Part shown: in pieces, positions 7,262 to 15,668 of the stretch
Position numbering within the stretch: position 1 is the stretch's first letter
Layout: every line of letters starts with the position of its first letter
Assembly (NCBI RefSeq): GCF_020614395.1
Contig: NZ_CP085325.1
Coordinates: 62,001-126,000 of the forward strand
Source of the DNA: Salarchaeum japonicum
GTDB taxonomy: Archaea > Halobacteriota > Halobacteria > Halobacteriales > Halobacteriaceae
Direction of reading: 5' to 3'
Length of the DNA: 64,000 bases
Made by a program: the position numbers and the translations under genes
Notes under the pieces: generated by a model
The model's input: the letters and a program-made list of their open reading frames with translations, nothing else
Database searches by the model: none
What the model was told of the DNA's origin: nothing

Positions 7262-8521
7262 ATGCCATCGCTAGATTACAGTAGCGCAGCAGACGTCACG
7301 AAACGACTCGAAGAGCGACTGGTCGAATCACTCACCGGTGAGACGAGCGTCAGTCGCCGCACGGTGCTCGGCGGTCTCGGTGTTGCCGGGAGTGCAGCCG
7401 TCGGACTCGGGAGTTCCCGAGCAGCTGCTTCCTCCGATCACGACGATGAGGATGACCACGGTAACTTCGGTGCGGTGGGCGAATACCGGGATTTAGATTT
7501 CGACCCTCATGAGTTCCTCACCGCATTCAATACCGGAGGCAGCGGGCAGGATAACGTTCCCCAGCAGGTTTACGAAGAGGATGGCCGAACCGTGCGGGAG
7601 TTCGAGTTCACCGCCGTCGACACCACGATAGCAATCGCGCCGGGCGTTGAGTTCCAGGCGTGGGCGTACAACGGCCAAGTGCCCGGACCGACGATCCGCG
7701 CCGTCGAGGGCGATCTGATCCGCGTGAAGTTCACGAATCTGGGACGACACGCACACACGATCCATCCACACCTGAAGAATCTCAACCCGCGAATGGATGG
7801 GATTCCTCAGAACGGGCCTGGCGTCCTCGATACGGGCGAGTCATTCACCTACGAGTGGATCGCCCAACCCGCTGGCACGCACTTCTATCACTGCCACTCA
7901 CTCCCGTTGAAAGAGCACATCCACCGCGGACTCTACGGCACGATCATCGTCGATCCGGACCCCGAGCGCGTCAGGGAGAATCCACGCGAGTACGTCAACT
8001 ACCCGGGCCCGATTACCGACGATTTCCGAGAGCAACTCGTCGAAGAGGCGAAGAGCCGAAATCACGAGTACGCCGAAAACGACGCCGTCAACGAGATGGT
8101 GATGGTGATGAACTCATTCGATACCAACTTCGACGGCGGCAATGAGGTCTACGCGGCAAACACACGGGCGTTCGGATACGGAGTCGGTGACACCGACGGC
8201 GAGGGCAACTGGACGGCAGGCGAGACGAAACGCCCCATCCAGATCAACAAGAACGAACGCCAGCGCGTGTACCTCTCTAATGCGACGGAGTTCGACCTCA
8301 TCAATTCGTTCCATACTCACTCACAGTTCTTCGACTACTACGACCACGGAACGACGCTGACGCCGACGCTCAAAAATGTGGACACGATCATGCAGTGCCA
8401 GGCGCAGCGCGGTATCATCGAGATCGACTACTCCGATCATCAACCGGGCCTGTACATGTTCCACGCCCATCAGTCGGAGTTCGCCGAACTGGGCTGGATG
8501 AGCTTCTTCGAGGTGGTCTAA
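7262..8521 (+). CDS. Multicopper oxidase, Tat-exported
   Basis: A 419-residue protein with a twin-arginine signal at about 36-60 (SRRTVLGGLGVAGSAAVGLG), so it is exported folded with copper. The first cupredoxin domain has HTIHPHLK and HFYHCHSLPLKEHIHRG, and the C-terminal one has SFHTHSQF and LYMFHAHQSEFAELGW, which together supply type 1, 2 and 3 copper ligands. The final type 1 segment has HAHQ rather than H-C-H, so the Cys ligand is in the first domain (HCH), as in two-domain enzymes or nitrite-reductase-like proteins. Likely roles are periplasmic oxidation of Cu(I), Fe(II) or Mn(II). It heads an operon with a ZIP transporter and a cupredoxin. Confidence 0.9.
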   Translation: MPSLDYSSAADVTKRLEERLVESLTGETSVSRRTVLGGLGVAGSAAVGLGSSRAAASSDHDDEDDHGNFGAVGEYRDLDFDPHEFLTAFNTGGSGQDNVPQQVYEEDGRTVREFEFTAVDTTIAIAPGVEFQAWAYNGQVPGPTIRAVEGDLIRVKFTNLGRHAHTIHPHLKNLNPRMDGIPQNGPGVLDTGESFTYEWIAQPAGTHFYHCHSLPLKEHIHRGLYGTIIVDPDPERVRENPREYVNYPGPITDDFREQLVEEAKSRNHEYAENDAVNEMVMVMNSFDTNFDGGNEVYAANTRAFGYGVGDTDGEGNWTAGETKRPIQINKNERQRVYLSNATEFDLINSFHTHSQFFDYYDHGTTLTPTLKNVDTIMQCQAQRGIIEIDYSDHQPGLYMFHAHQSEFAELGWMSFFEVV

Positions 8522-8522
8522 C

Positions 8523-9773
8523 ATGGCGGATAAGACACGAGACACGACGACGGACGGTGGTGTAACGGCTGACGAAGAGATCACACAACCGCTCGGGCTT
8601 CCGCGATGGGTCAGCGCGTTACTCCCGATCGTGTTGCTCGTACTCGTCCTGGGTGTGTTCGCATTCACGTCACCGCTCGCCGGTGTTCAGAGCGGCGAAC
8701 CACTTCCCGACGTCACGGTCACACATACGACACTTCCGAGCGACGAAACGGTCGTCCTTCACGTGACGAACAACGGGCCCGAATCCGTGACGATATCACA
8801 GGTTCTCGTCGACGAAGCCTACTGGGATTTCCGGGTCGAAGGAGCCGGTGGTGACCAAACGCTCGCCCCGATGGAGAGCGCACAGATCGTGATTCCGTAT
8901 CACTGGAATCCGGGGTGGGACCTCGAAGTCGCGCTCGTGCTCTCTGACGGAGCGACGTTCCATAACACGATCGTCGCTCCGAGTCAGTCGCCCGGCTTTA
9001 GCCTCGGTCTGCTCGGAACGCTTGCAGTAATCGGGCTGTTCGTCGGCGTGATCCCGGTCGCACTAGGGATGCTCTGGTTCCCCTACATCAAGACGATGAG
9101 CGATCGCTGGCTGCATGCTGTTCTCTTGTTTGCGGCCGGCGTACTGGGCTTCTTGGCGTTCGACGCCGGGTTCGAAGCGTTCGAACTCGCCGAGCGCGTC
9201 CCAGGCGCCTACGAGGGCAATCTCCTGGTCGTCTTTGGGATCTTCGGTGCACTCCTGCTCGTCCAGGCGATCAGTGCGTGGCGTGAGGGCCGTGTCGCCG
9301 CTGGCGATAGTCGGGCGAGTAGCGGTCTCTGGATCGCGTATCTGGTCGCGGTCGGGATCGGCCTGCACAACCTCGCGGAGGGACTTGCTATCGGGAGTTC
9401 GTTCGCACTCGGGCGTGTGTCGCTCGGCGCATTCCTGGTGATTGGGTTCATGCTCCACAACGTGACGGAGGGTCCGGCTGTCGTCGCGCCAGTTGCCCGC
9501 GGAAAGCGGCCGTCGCTCGGACACTTCGCCGCACTCGGCGTCATCGCCGGCGCACCGGTCATCCTCGGTGGCTGGATCGGTAGTCTTGCATACTCGCCGA
9601 CGATCGGTGCCTTTTTCCTCGCGATCGGGGTCGGCGCAATCCTGCAGGTCGATTGGGAGATCGCCCGAATGGTTCGTGATGCCGGAGGTCGCGTGGCGAG
9701 TGCGACGAACCTACTCGCATTCCTGCTCGGCCTCGCCATCATGTACGTGACTGACCTCTTCGTGGCGCTCTAA
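8523..9773 (+). CDS. ZIP-family metal transporter with N-terminal extracytoplasmic domain
   Basis: A 416-residue membrane protein. Helix 1 (about 30-50) anchors a beta-rich outer domain (about 60-155) that resembles a CARDB/Ig-like fold. The remaining 250 residues form a ZIP permease with about eight helices. The metal-binding signatures are in the fourth and fifth ZIP helices: GIGLHNLAEGLAIG and MLHNVTEGPAVV. ZIP carriers move Zn, Fe or Mn into the cytoplasm. It starts directly after the multicopper oxidase stop codon, so the oxidase could change the redox state of the metal before uptake, as in yeast Fet3/Ftr1; that link is inference. Confidence 0.88.
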   Translation: MADKTRDTTTDGGVTADEEITQPLGLPRWVSALLPIVLLVLVLGVFAFTSPLAGVQSGEPLPDVTVTHTTLPSDETVVLHVTNNGPESVTISQVLVDEAYWDFRVEGAGGDQTLAPMESAQIVIPYHWNPGWDLEVALVLSDGATFHNTIVAPSQSPGFSLGLLGTLAVIGLFVGVIPVALGMLWFPYIKTMSDRWLHAVLLFAAGVLGFLAFDAGFEAFELAERVPGAYEGNLLVVFGIFGALLLVQAISAWREGRVAAGDSRASSGLWIAYLVAVGIGLHNLAEGLAIGSSFALGRVSLGAFLVIGFMLHNVTEGPAVVAPVARGKRPSLGHFAALGVIAGAPVILGGWIGSLAYSPTIGAFFLAIGVGAILQVDWEIARMVRDAGGRVASATNLLAFLLGLAIMYVTDLFVAL

Positions 9774-9797
9774 TAGGTACCACTCGTTGCTGTTATA

Positions 9798-10220
9798 ATG
9801 TCACGCAAATCCCACGATCGGCGAACAGTGTTGCGGCTCACCACTGCGATCTTCGCGACTCTCAGCACTGCCGGGTGTCTAAACGGGCAGTCATCGTCGA
9901 TCCAAACCGTCACGATGCCCGGCGACCTCACGTTCGAGCCGAAGACTGCGACGATCGAAACGGGGGAGACGGTAAGGTGGACGAACGAGAGCGACATCGA
10001 ACACACGGTCACAGCGTATGAAGACGAGATTCCAGACGAGGCCACGTACTTCGCAAGCGGTGGGTTCGAGTCAGAACGCGCAGCGAGGAACCGTGTCACC
10101 GAGGGGCTCATCGCTCCGGGTGAGAACTACGAGCACACGTTCGAGGAACCAGGCACGTACGGGTACTTTTGTATCCCACACGAGGGATCCGGAATGGTCG
10201 GGACAGTTCGAGTAAAGTAA
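9798..10220 (+). CDS. Halocyanin-like cupredoxin lipoprotein
   Basis: A 140-residue protein with a twin-arginine motif (DRRTVLRLTT) followed by a lipobox-like cysteine (STAGC), so it is probably a Tat-exported lipoprotein. The mature part is one plastocyanin-type cupredoxin: DIEHTVTAYE supplies the first His, and YFCIPHEGSGM supplies the Cys, His and Met of a type 1 copper site. Such proteins carry electrons or copper at the outer membrane face. It is the third gene of the operon after the multicopper oxidase and ZIP genes and could be the redox partner of the oxidase. Confidence 0.92.
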   Translation: MSRKSHDRRTVLRLTTAIFATLSTAGCLNGQSSSIQTVTMPGDLTFEPKTATIETGETVRWTNESDIEHTVTAYEDEIPDEATYFASGGFESERAARNRVTEGLIAPGENYEHTFEEPGTYGYFCIPHEGSGMVGTVRVK

Positions 10221-10266
10221 TCGAACACTCAAGTTCTCGTTCCGCCGAAATACATCCGCAAACTCG

Positions 10267-10785
10267 TTATGATTCCTCAGCCAGTAGGTTATCGACGAGG
10301 CGAGTGAACCGGTCAATCATCCGATCGGACAGCGAGGGTGTAATCTCTTCGAGGAGATGAGCGGTCTCAGTCGGCTCGGCTGCGACCAGTGTCACGTGAT
10401 TATTGGTATCTCGATGTTTCTCGATTAGATTCTGCTCTGCCAAATGATTCAAGTGCCACTCGAGGGTTCCCCGTGCAATCCCGAGGGACTCTGTGACAGC
10501 GTTCGGTCTGGATGGCCCCTGTTCGAGAACATAGAATAAAATGTCGCGTGCTGTTTCCCGGCGAAGGACAGCGATTGCTCCCCGTTCCCACGCATCATAT
10601 TCCGGTGTGTAATAGTGGGTCCGGCCATAGAGAGACAGTTCGACTATTCTTCCCTGCGTCTGGAGTTCTTTGAGATGGTACTGTACCTGTCCTGGTGCGA
10701 GGCCGAGTCTCCGCGTGAGTCCGTTGAAGTGTTCTCCAGGGTGGGTGGCAATATACTCGTGAATCCGGTCACGTTGGTGTGTCAT
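10267..10785 (-). CDS. Tandem winged-helix (ArsR/MarR-like) regulator
   Basis: A 172-residue protein with two winged-helix units. The first (about 1-60) reads HQRDRIHEYIATHPGEHFN with LGLAPGQVQYHLKELQTQG as recognition helix. The second (about 70-135) reads ARDILFYVLEQGPSRPNAV with LGIARGTLEWHLNHLAEQN. This double-HTH type is common in haloarchaea. It overlaps the upstream membrane-protein gene by 4 bases (ATGA), which is translational coupling. The pair lies convergent to the cupredoxin operon. I see no metal-binding cysteine cluster. Confidence 0.85.
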   Translation of the reverse strand: MTHQRDRIHEYIATHPGEHFNGLTRRLGLAPGQVQYHLKELQTQGRIVELSLYGRTHYYTPEYDAWERGAIAVLRRETARDILFYVLEQGPSRPNAVTESLGIARGTLEWHLNHLAEQNLIEKHRDTNNHVTLVAAEPTETAHLLEEITPSLSDRMIDRFTRLVDNLLAEES

Positions 10786-11120
10786 GTATCGAATTCGGTT
10801 TTGTTCGAAATGGTCCGGGAGTGATAGACTGCAGCAATGACGAGCGCGACAAGAATGACATCAAGTCCGTGTTCGAGAAGGTGATGCTCGGCTTGTGAAA
10901 ACAGGCCTACGATGGTGATCCCCGCAACTGTAGAGCGTCCAAAAAGGGCAGCTAGCGCAGCGACGACTAACAGATATGGACGGGATTGGCGCTGAACGAA
11001 CGCGCCGATCGCAAGTCCCAGAAGTACCGCTGTACCCGCAGCCGCGATGGTGATCACCGCGAGCAACGGAAGGGACCACGGATCGATGAACCCACTATGA
11101 AGTGGGACAAATCCTGCCAT
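10782..11120 (-). CDS. Small four-helix membrane protein coupled to regulator
   Basis: A 112-residue protein with about four predicted helices (17-37, 45-63, 64-75 and 87-103) and a soluble tail (SRTISNKTEFDT). The helices contain His residues in SQAEHHLLEHGLDV, which could bind metal or heme. The stop overlaps the start of the winged-helix gene at 10785. Similar regulator and membrane-protein couples occur at 25.7-26.4 and 43.5-44.1 kb. The family is unknown to me; a sensor that tethers or titrates the regulator is one possibility. Confidence 0.75.
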   Translation of the reverse strand: MAGFVPLHSGFIDPWSLPLLAVITIAAAGTAVLLGLAIGAFVQRQSRPYLLVVAALAALFGRSTVAGITIVGLFSQAEHHLLEHGLDVILVALVIAAVYHSRTISNKTEFDT

Positions 11121-11288
11121 GTAGGCTGAATTTGAAACGCAGTTACCTGAGAACGTCGATTCGAATTACCCCCGATGTTAGAATTGTAGAGAGTGGTTGG
11201 TAGTTCCAAAACTCTTCAGAGGGAGTGTCTCTAGGCACGAACCACGATTGACTCACTTTTTTGTCTTTCACAATCACGATGTACACAC

Positions 11289-11876
11289 ATGTCATCGTTG
11301 TCAGATCGCGCGCTGCTGACGGCAGTTGTCGCGGATGTCACGCTGATTCTCGGGTACACCATCAGTGCGGTTCTTCCTGACCGTCGAGTATGGCCCATCG
11401 GCGACAGCTCGTGGCGGTGGTGGTTCAACTGGTCCGCGCTCTCCGTGGTGTTCGCTGGATTTCCCATGCTGGCCGCGCTTGATCGGAACTCATTCATTTC
11501 CACCGAACGCAGGAACAAACTCGCAGGTAGCGGTATCGCCGCACTCGGGATGGGATTTGCCCTCTCCGCCCTCTTCGAACTCGGGTGGATGGAAAGCAGT
11601 GGAAGAGAAGGGGAACTTCGGACGGACGGTATCTACCAGTATACGCGTAACCCACAGAGCGTGGGATTCATTACGTTCATCGTCGGCGCGATCATCGCAG
11701 TGAACTCCCGGAAACTGGCTGTACACGGCATCTTGACCATCCTCGTGTACGCACTATTCCCGTTTGCCGAGGAACCGTGGCTGCAAGAGCAGTATGGCCA
11801 GGAATACAATGAATACCGCAAGCGGACTCCCCGATTTATCGGGCGGGACTTGGTGAAGAAACTCATCACCAGATAG
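11289..11876 (+). CDS. Isoprenylcysteine methyltransferase-like membrane protein
   Basis: A 195-residue membrane protein with about five helices. The C-terminal half has the ICMT/PEMT pattern: LRTDGIYQYTRNPQSVGFI (Y-x-x-x-R-N/H-P), EEPWLQEQYGQEYNEYRKRTPRFI (E-E-x-x-L-x-x-x-Y-G-x-E-Y). These residues bind S-adenosylmethionine and the lipid substrate in the family. The substrate is unknown here; prenylated or membrane lipids are plausible. It stands alone between the regulator pair and the DyP-like gene. The 168-base upstream gap has no clear feature. Confidence 0.8.
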   Translation: MSSLSDRALLTAVVADVTLILGYTISAVLPDRRVWPIGDSSWRWWFNWSALSVVFAGFPMLAALDRNSFISTERRNKLAGSGIAALGMGFALSALFELGWMESSGREGELRTDGIYQYTRNPQSVGFITFIVGAIIAVNSRKLAVHGILTILVYALFPFAEEPWLQEQYGQEYNEYRKRTPRFIGRDLVKKLITR

Positions 11877-11952
11877 TCTGCTACCGACCTTGAGCGGGGA
11901 TTCAAGAACTCTACCAGAACCGATTTTCCGTTGACTTCCTAACTGCCGGGCA

Positions 11953-13260
11953 ATGACTGATGAGAGAGGTATCCCTCGCCGAGAATTCCTCAAGTCGGCT
12001 GTCGCTATCGGAGGCGCAGCGGCATTTAGTGCCTGTCTAGGCCGTGAAGAGGTCGCTGTCCCGACGGGTCCAGACGATCTCTCGTCGTATCCACAACGTC
12101 AGCACGCCTGGAACGAGGTCCTGCCTCGGGACGACCACGGGAACGTCATTGCTCCGCACCATCGCGTACTTCTCTATCTGAATTACCGACGAGACGGGCA
12201 GCCCAATGAAGACGACCGTGACCAAGTTGAAACAGCTCTTCGTGGCATCGAACACGCCTACGAGCGAAGCGGGGACGGGTTACTGCTCACGGTGAGTTAT
12301 TCTCCGGCATACTTCAACCGATTCTACGAGTCGCTCCCCGAAGACGTTGACCTCCCCAATCCGGAAGCACTCGCGCCGTTCGAGAACCCTGAGTTCGATA
12401 CGCCCGATGCAGTCGTCCATCTGGCGAGTAACACGGCACAGGTGGTGCTCGGCGCCGAGGAAGCCCTCAAAGGGAACAAATTGACCCTCAACGGTGTCGA
12501 TCAGCCTGACGCTGCACTGACCGATGTCTTCTCACTCGCCGACCGGCGAACGGGATTTATCGGGGATGGACTCCCGGCGGAGAATGCAGACGATGCGGGG
12601 GGTGTTCCGGCCGATAAGGTCCTGGAGGACGCCCCCCTCTTCATGGGGTTCAAATCGGGCTTCAAAAAGAACCAGGCCAGCGAAGATCGTGTGACGATCC
12701 AGTCGGGGCCGTTCGCCGGTGGCACGACTCAGCACATCTCCAAGCTCCAACTCAACCTCAACCAGTGGTACAATCAGGACGATCGCTGGCAGCGTGAGGC
12801 GAAGATGTTCTGTCCGTACCACGCCGAGAACGACGTAATCGAAGGTACTGGGGACAATCTCGGCGACAGCAGCAAAATCGACGACTGTAAGCCCACGGAT
12901 GAGACGGCCCGCGAGATGGGCGTCGTCGGCCACTCTCAGAAATCTGCCCGTGCTCGTGATGACGATGACTCGCCGCTCATTCTTCGACGTGACTTCGATT
13001 CTACCGACGATGGAGCCGCCAGCCTCCACTTCCTTGCGCTCCAGCGACGGATCACCGATTTCGTCGACACGAGAGAAGCGATGAATGGCACTGACGTCAC
13101 CGAGCAGTCGGCCGTCGGTCAGCGGAATAACAACGGCATCCTACAGTACATTCGTACGGAGCGTCGCGGTAATTTCCTCGTCCCGCCGCGGTCGTTGCGC
13201 GCGCTGCCACCTGCCCAGCCGACTGGGGACGCACAGGAGGTGACGCATGAATCGTCGTGA
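11953..13260 (+). CDS. DyP/EfeB-like peroxidase homologue lacking catalytic Asp
   Basis: A 435-residue Tat protein (PRREFLKSAVAIGGAAAFSAC) ending its signal in a lipobox-like Cys. The body follows the dye-decolourising peroxidase fold: a C-terminal domain with VVGHSQKSAR (proximal His, about 327), SPLILRRDFDS, LHFLALQRRITDF and NGILQYIRTERRGNFLVPP. The distal G-x-x-D-G motif, which holds the acid-base Asp, reads GFKSGFKKN at about 231-236. Ser thus replaces Asp. In the Efe iron system EfeB works with EfeO, and here two P19-like genes follow at once, with a 14-base overlap, so an iron or heme role is likely but normal peroxidase chemistry is doubtful. Confidence 0.75.
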   Translation: MTDERGIPRREFLKSAVAIGGAAAFSACLGREEVAVPTGPDDLSSYPQRQHAWNEVLPRDDHGNVIAPHHRVLLYLNYRRDGQPNEDDRDQVETALRGIEHAYERSGDGLLLTVSYSPAYFNRFYESLPEDVDLPNPEALAPFENPEFDTPDAVVHLASNTAQVVLGAEEALKGNKLTLNGVDQPDAALTDVFSLADRRTGFIGDGLPAENADDAGGVPADKVLEDAPLFMGFKSGFKKNQASEDRVTIQSGPFAGGTTQHISKLQLNLNQWYNQDDRWQREAKMFCPYHAENDVIEGTGDNLGDSSKIDDCKPTDETAREMGVVGHSQKSARARDDDDSPLILRRDFDSTDDGAASLHFLALQRRITDFVDTREAMNGTDVTEQSAVGQRNNNGILQYIRTERRGNFLVPPRSLRALPPAQPTGDAQEVTHESS

Positions 13261-14308
13261 CGTGCTCCGAGTGGCCGGGAGCGGTTCACTCGTAGGGCTC
13301 GCGGGGTGTGCCGGCCTGTTCGAGACGCAATCGGCACAAGCACCACCGCTTCCCGAGAACCGGCCGGACGCAGTCTACTATCCGAGTCACTGGGAGGGGA
13401 TGGATATGCCTGGAATGAAGGAACAGGACGGGTACAGGTGTGCGCTCACGTACTCGTATGCACACCGGTTCTGGCTATTGAAGCCGAATGGAATCACGAA
13501 GGTCGAGATTCAACCTGAAGATTCGATCCATCTCATGCCGGTCGTTTGGGATACACAGACGGGGATCATCCCGCCCGATATCAATCCGCAGCTCACGATT
13601 ACACAGAGCGAGGAGTCGATTGATCAGTTCGCGCCGTGGCCGATGCTCTCCCAGCCGATGGGGTTTCACTTCGGCGATAACGCACAGCTTCAGGGCGACG
13701 GCACATACACTGTCGAGATCAGCATCGGCGGGCCGTCGACGCGACGGACGGGGTCGCTGGCCGAGAATCAGGGGAACGCCTCGTTCACCTTCGAGTTCGA
13801 ATTCAGCGAATCGACGCTCAACGAGATCTCGTATACGGACATCCCCGACGACAGGGAAGGCACGAAGGGTGCTGTCGACCTGATGGACATGGAGATGTTA
13901 CCGAACTCGCAAGTGCCGACACCGGACGCGCTCCCTGGGGACGTTCGTGGCTCGGGGACGAGTGGGGACGCGAAGTTCGTGGTTACGATCCTTGAAGACG
14001 CGTCACGTTTCGGTGGGGACGAGGAGCAGAGGTATCTCGCTGTTTCTCCACGCACACCCTACAATCGAACGATGCTGCCGATGATGTCGCTTTCGGGGAC
14101 ACTGAACCGCGACGGTAAGTCGGTATTCGACGGAATTCTGCAAGCAACCATCGATCCAGATCTCCGCTATCACTATGGGACGACGGTTGCGGACGTACAG
14201 ACGGGTGATGACCTGACGATCACGGTCGATTCGCCCCCACAAACAGCTCGCCATGAAGGGTACGAGACAGCCTTTGTTGATATGCCAGATGTGCAGGTGA
14301 CCTTGTAG
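13247..14308 (+). CDS. P19/Tp34-like periplasmic iron-copper protein (copy 1)
   Basis: A 353-residue exported lipoprotein: MNRRDVLRVAGSGSLVGLAG then Cys. The mature protein contains the metal-ligand pattern of the P19/Tp34/FetP family: Met-rich WEGMDMPGM near residue 48, MGFHFGDN near 138 and DLMDMEMLP near 210. P19-type proteins bind Cu and Fe in the periplasm and aid Fe(II) uptake at low iron. At 353 residues it is about twice the usual length, with an extra C-terminal beta domain (SPRTPYNR, LRYHYGTTVADVQTGD). It overlaps the DyP-like gene by 14 bases and has a paralogue 230 bases on. Confidence 0.8.
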   Translation: MNRRDVLRVAGSGSLVGLAGCAGLFETQSAQAPPLPENRPDAVYYPSHWEGMDMPGMKEQDGYRCALTYSYAHRFWLLKPNGITKVEIQPEDSIHLMPVVWDTQTGIIPPDINPQLTITQSEESIDQFAPWPMLSQPMGFHFGDNAQLQGDGTYTVEISIGGPSTRRTGSLAENQGNASFTFEFEFSESTLNEISYTDIPDDREGTKGAVDLMDMEMLPNSQVPTPDALPGDVRGSGTSGDAKFVVTILEDASRFGGDEEQRYLAVSPRTPYNRTMLPMMSLSGTLNRDGKSVFDGILQATIDPDLRYHYGTTVADVQTGDDLTITVDSPPQTARHEGYETAFVDMPDVQVTL

Positions 14309-14348
14309 TTCCAAAGGTGTCTTTAGAATCCCAACCGAAGCCAAACCT

Positions 14349-14435
14349 ATGGAAGAGAAGCACCTCCTACTGGCGACGTTACTTGGCGTTGTCTCACTCC
14401 TGGTACTCACCGGATTCGTCGTTCGCCTGGCGTAG
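14349..14435 (+). CDS. Possible 28-residue single-helix membrane peptide
   Basis: An ATG at 14349 opens a 28-residue frame (MEEKHLLLATLLGVVSLLVL then TGFVVRLA) that is one amphiphilic start and a full membrane helix. It lies in the 229-base gap between the two P19-like genes. Small haloarchaeal membrane peptides of this kind are common beside transport genes. No ribosome site is evident; TTTAGAATCCCAA lies about 25 bases upstream. Confidence 0.4.
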   Translation: MEEKHLLLATLLGVVSLLVLTGFVVRLA

Positions 14436-14537
14436 ACAGTCAAAGAATGGCCGAGGCTGGCAGTTACAGAAACTCCCGGTTGACGACAGCGGGGTTGACT
14501 CAATGAATCTACCAAACATAGTATCTCAGAGGAGAAT

Positions 14538-15608
14538 ATGAATCGGAGAACGTTTCTCAAACAGGGGACTGCTCTCTCGGGTGGCCTGGTACTGTCTGGT
14601 TGCCTGGGGCGGCTCGGATTCGAGACGCAGTCTGCATGGCGTGATCCACCACTCGTGGAGGATCGACCTGACGCGGTCTACTATCCGGCAATCATCGAAG
14701 GGATGGGAATGTACGGAACGACGACGGCAGGCAGTCTCGGATTTGCACTGATGCACTCCTTCCCGCACCGTTTCTGGAACCTCACTGGCTCACGAAAGAC
14801 GAAAGTCGTCGTTCAGTCGGATGATTCGGTGCATCTGATGGCGAGTGTCTGGGACACCGAGACGGAGACGATCCTCCCGGTCGACGTCTCTGTCGAAATC
14901 AGTAACAGCGACGGTCGAGTGTCCTCGACCAACCTCTGGCCGATGATCTCGCCGAATATGGGGTTCCACTACGGCGACAATATCGCTCTCCCGGGGGAAG
15001 GACAGTACGATGTGACGCTCCAGGTTGGCCCGTTGCAGACAGCTCGTACGAGTCCATTCAACGGGCGATTTACAGAGGGACAGTCTGCCACGATGCAGTT
15101 CACGTTCGATACGGATGAGACGTACAATTTGGAGATTCGCCGGTTAGGGGACAAAGCAGGCACCCGTGGGACAGTCGATCTAATGGATATGGAAATGATT
15201 CCTGAACCGGTCGTGCCGACAAAATCCGAGCTTCCCGGTCGACTACTCCACGAAGGGCAATCCGGTGACGCAACGATGCTGGTTGCTCTCGTTGACGGTG
15301 ACCATCGGTTTAGTGATACTGAAGGACCCTTCCTAATCGTTTCTCCACGCACACCCTACAATCGCGTGATGCTCCCGAGGATGGCTCTTTCAGCAACACT
15401 CGACCGTGGAGGGGATACAATCACACAAGGGACACTCCAAGCGTCCCTTGATACTGACCTCGGGAGTTTCTATGGGATGGGTATTGATGAACTCAAGACT
15501 GGCGATACGGTCAGAATCACTGTAGAGACACCACCCCAACTGGCGCGCCACGACGGCTACGAAACCGCGTTTCTCGACATGGACCCGATTGAGTTCACTG
15601 CCGAGTGA
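14538..15608 (+). CDS. P19/Tp34-like periplasmic iron-copper protein (copy 2)
   Basis: A 356-residue paralogue of the gene at 13247, with the same signal layout (NRRTFLKQGTALSGGLVLSG then Cys). The metal-ligand motifs recur as IEGMGMYG, MGFHYGDN and DLMDMEMIP, and the C-terminal domain keeps SPRTPYNR and GSFYGMGIDELKTGD. The two proteins differ in the Met-rich segment (MDMPGM versus MGMYG), which may shift metal preference. It converges on the large membrane protein at 15669, with 60 bases between. Confidence 0.8.
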   Translation: MNRRTFLKQGTALSGGLVLSGCLGRLGFETQSAWRDPPLVEDRPDAVYYPAIIEGMGMYGTTTAGSLGFALMHSFPHRFWNLTGSRKTKVVVQSDDSVHLMASVWDTETETILPVDVSVEISNSDGRVSSTNLWPMISPNMGFHYGDNIALPGEGQYDVTLQVGPLQTARTSPFNGRFTEGQSATMQFTFDTDETYNLEIRRLGDKAGTRGTVDLMDMEMIPEPVVPTKSELPGRLLHEGQSGDATMLVALVDGDHRFSDTEGPFLIVSPRTPYNRVMLPRMALSATLDRGGDTITQGTLQASLDTDLGSFYGMGIDELKTGDTVRITVETPPQLARHDGYETAFLDMDPIEFTAE

Positions 15609-15668
15609 TCTTTCTGGTTGAGTTCTGACCTTAGTGTGCGATCCGTTGTTCTCTCGAAACCACCAGAA

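Noticed and set aside
14324-14336. TTTAGAATCCCAA upstream of the second P19-like gene, like the copper palindrome
   Set aside because: Second arm has an extra C and the place is over 200 bases from the start; likely chance.
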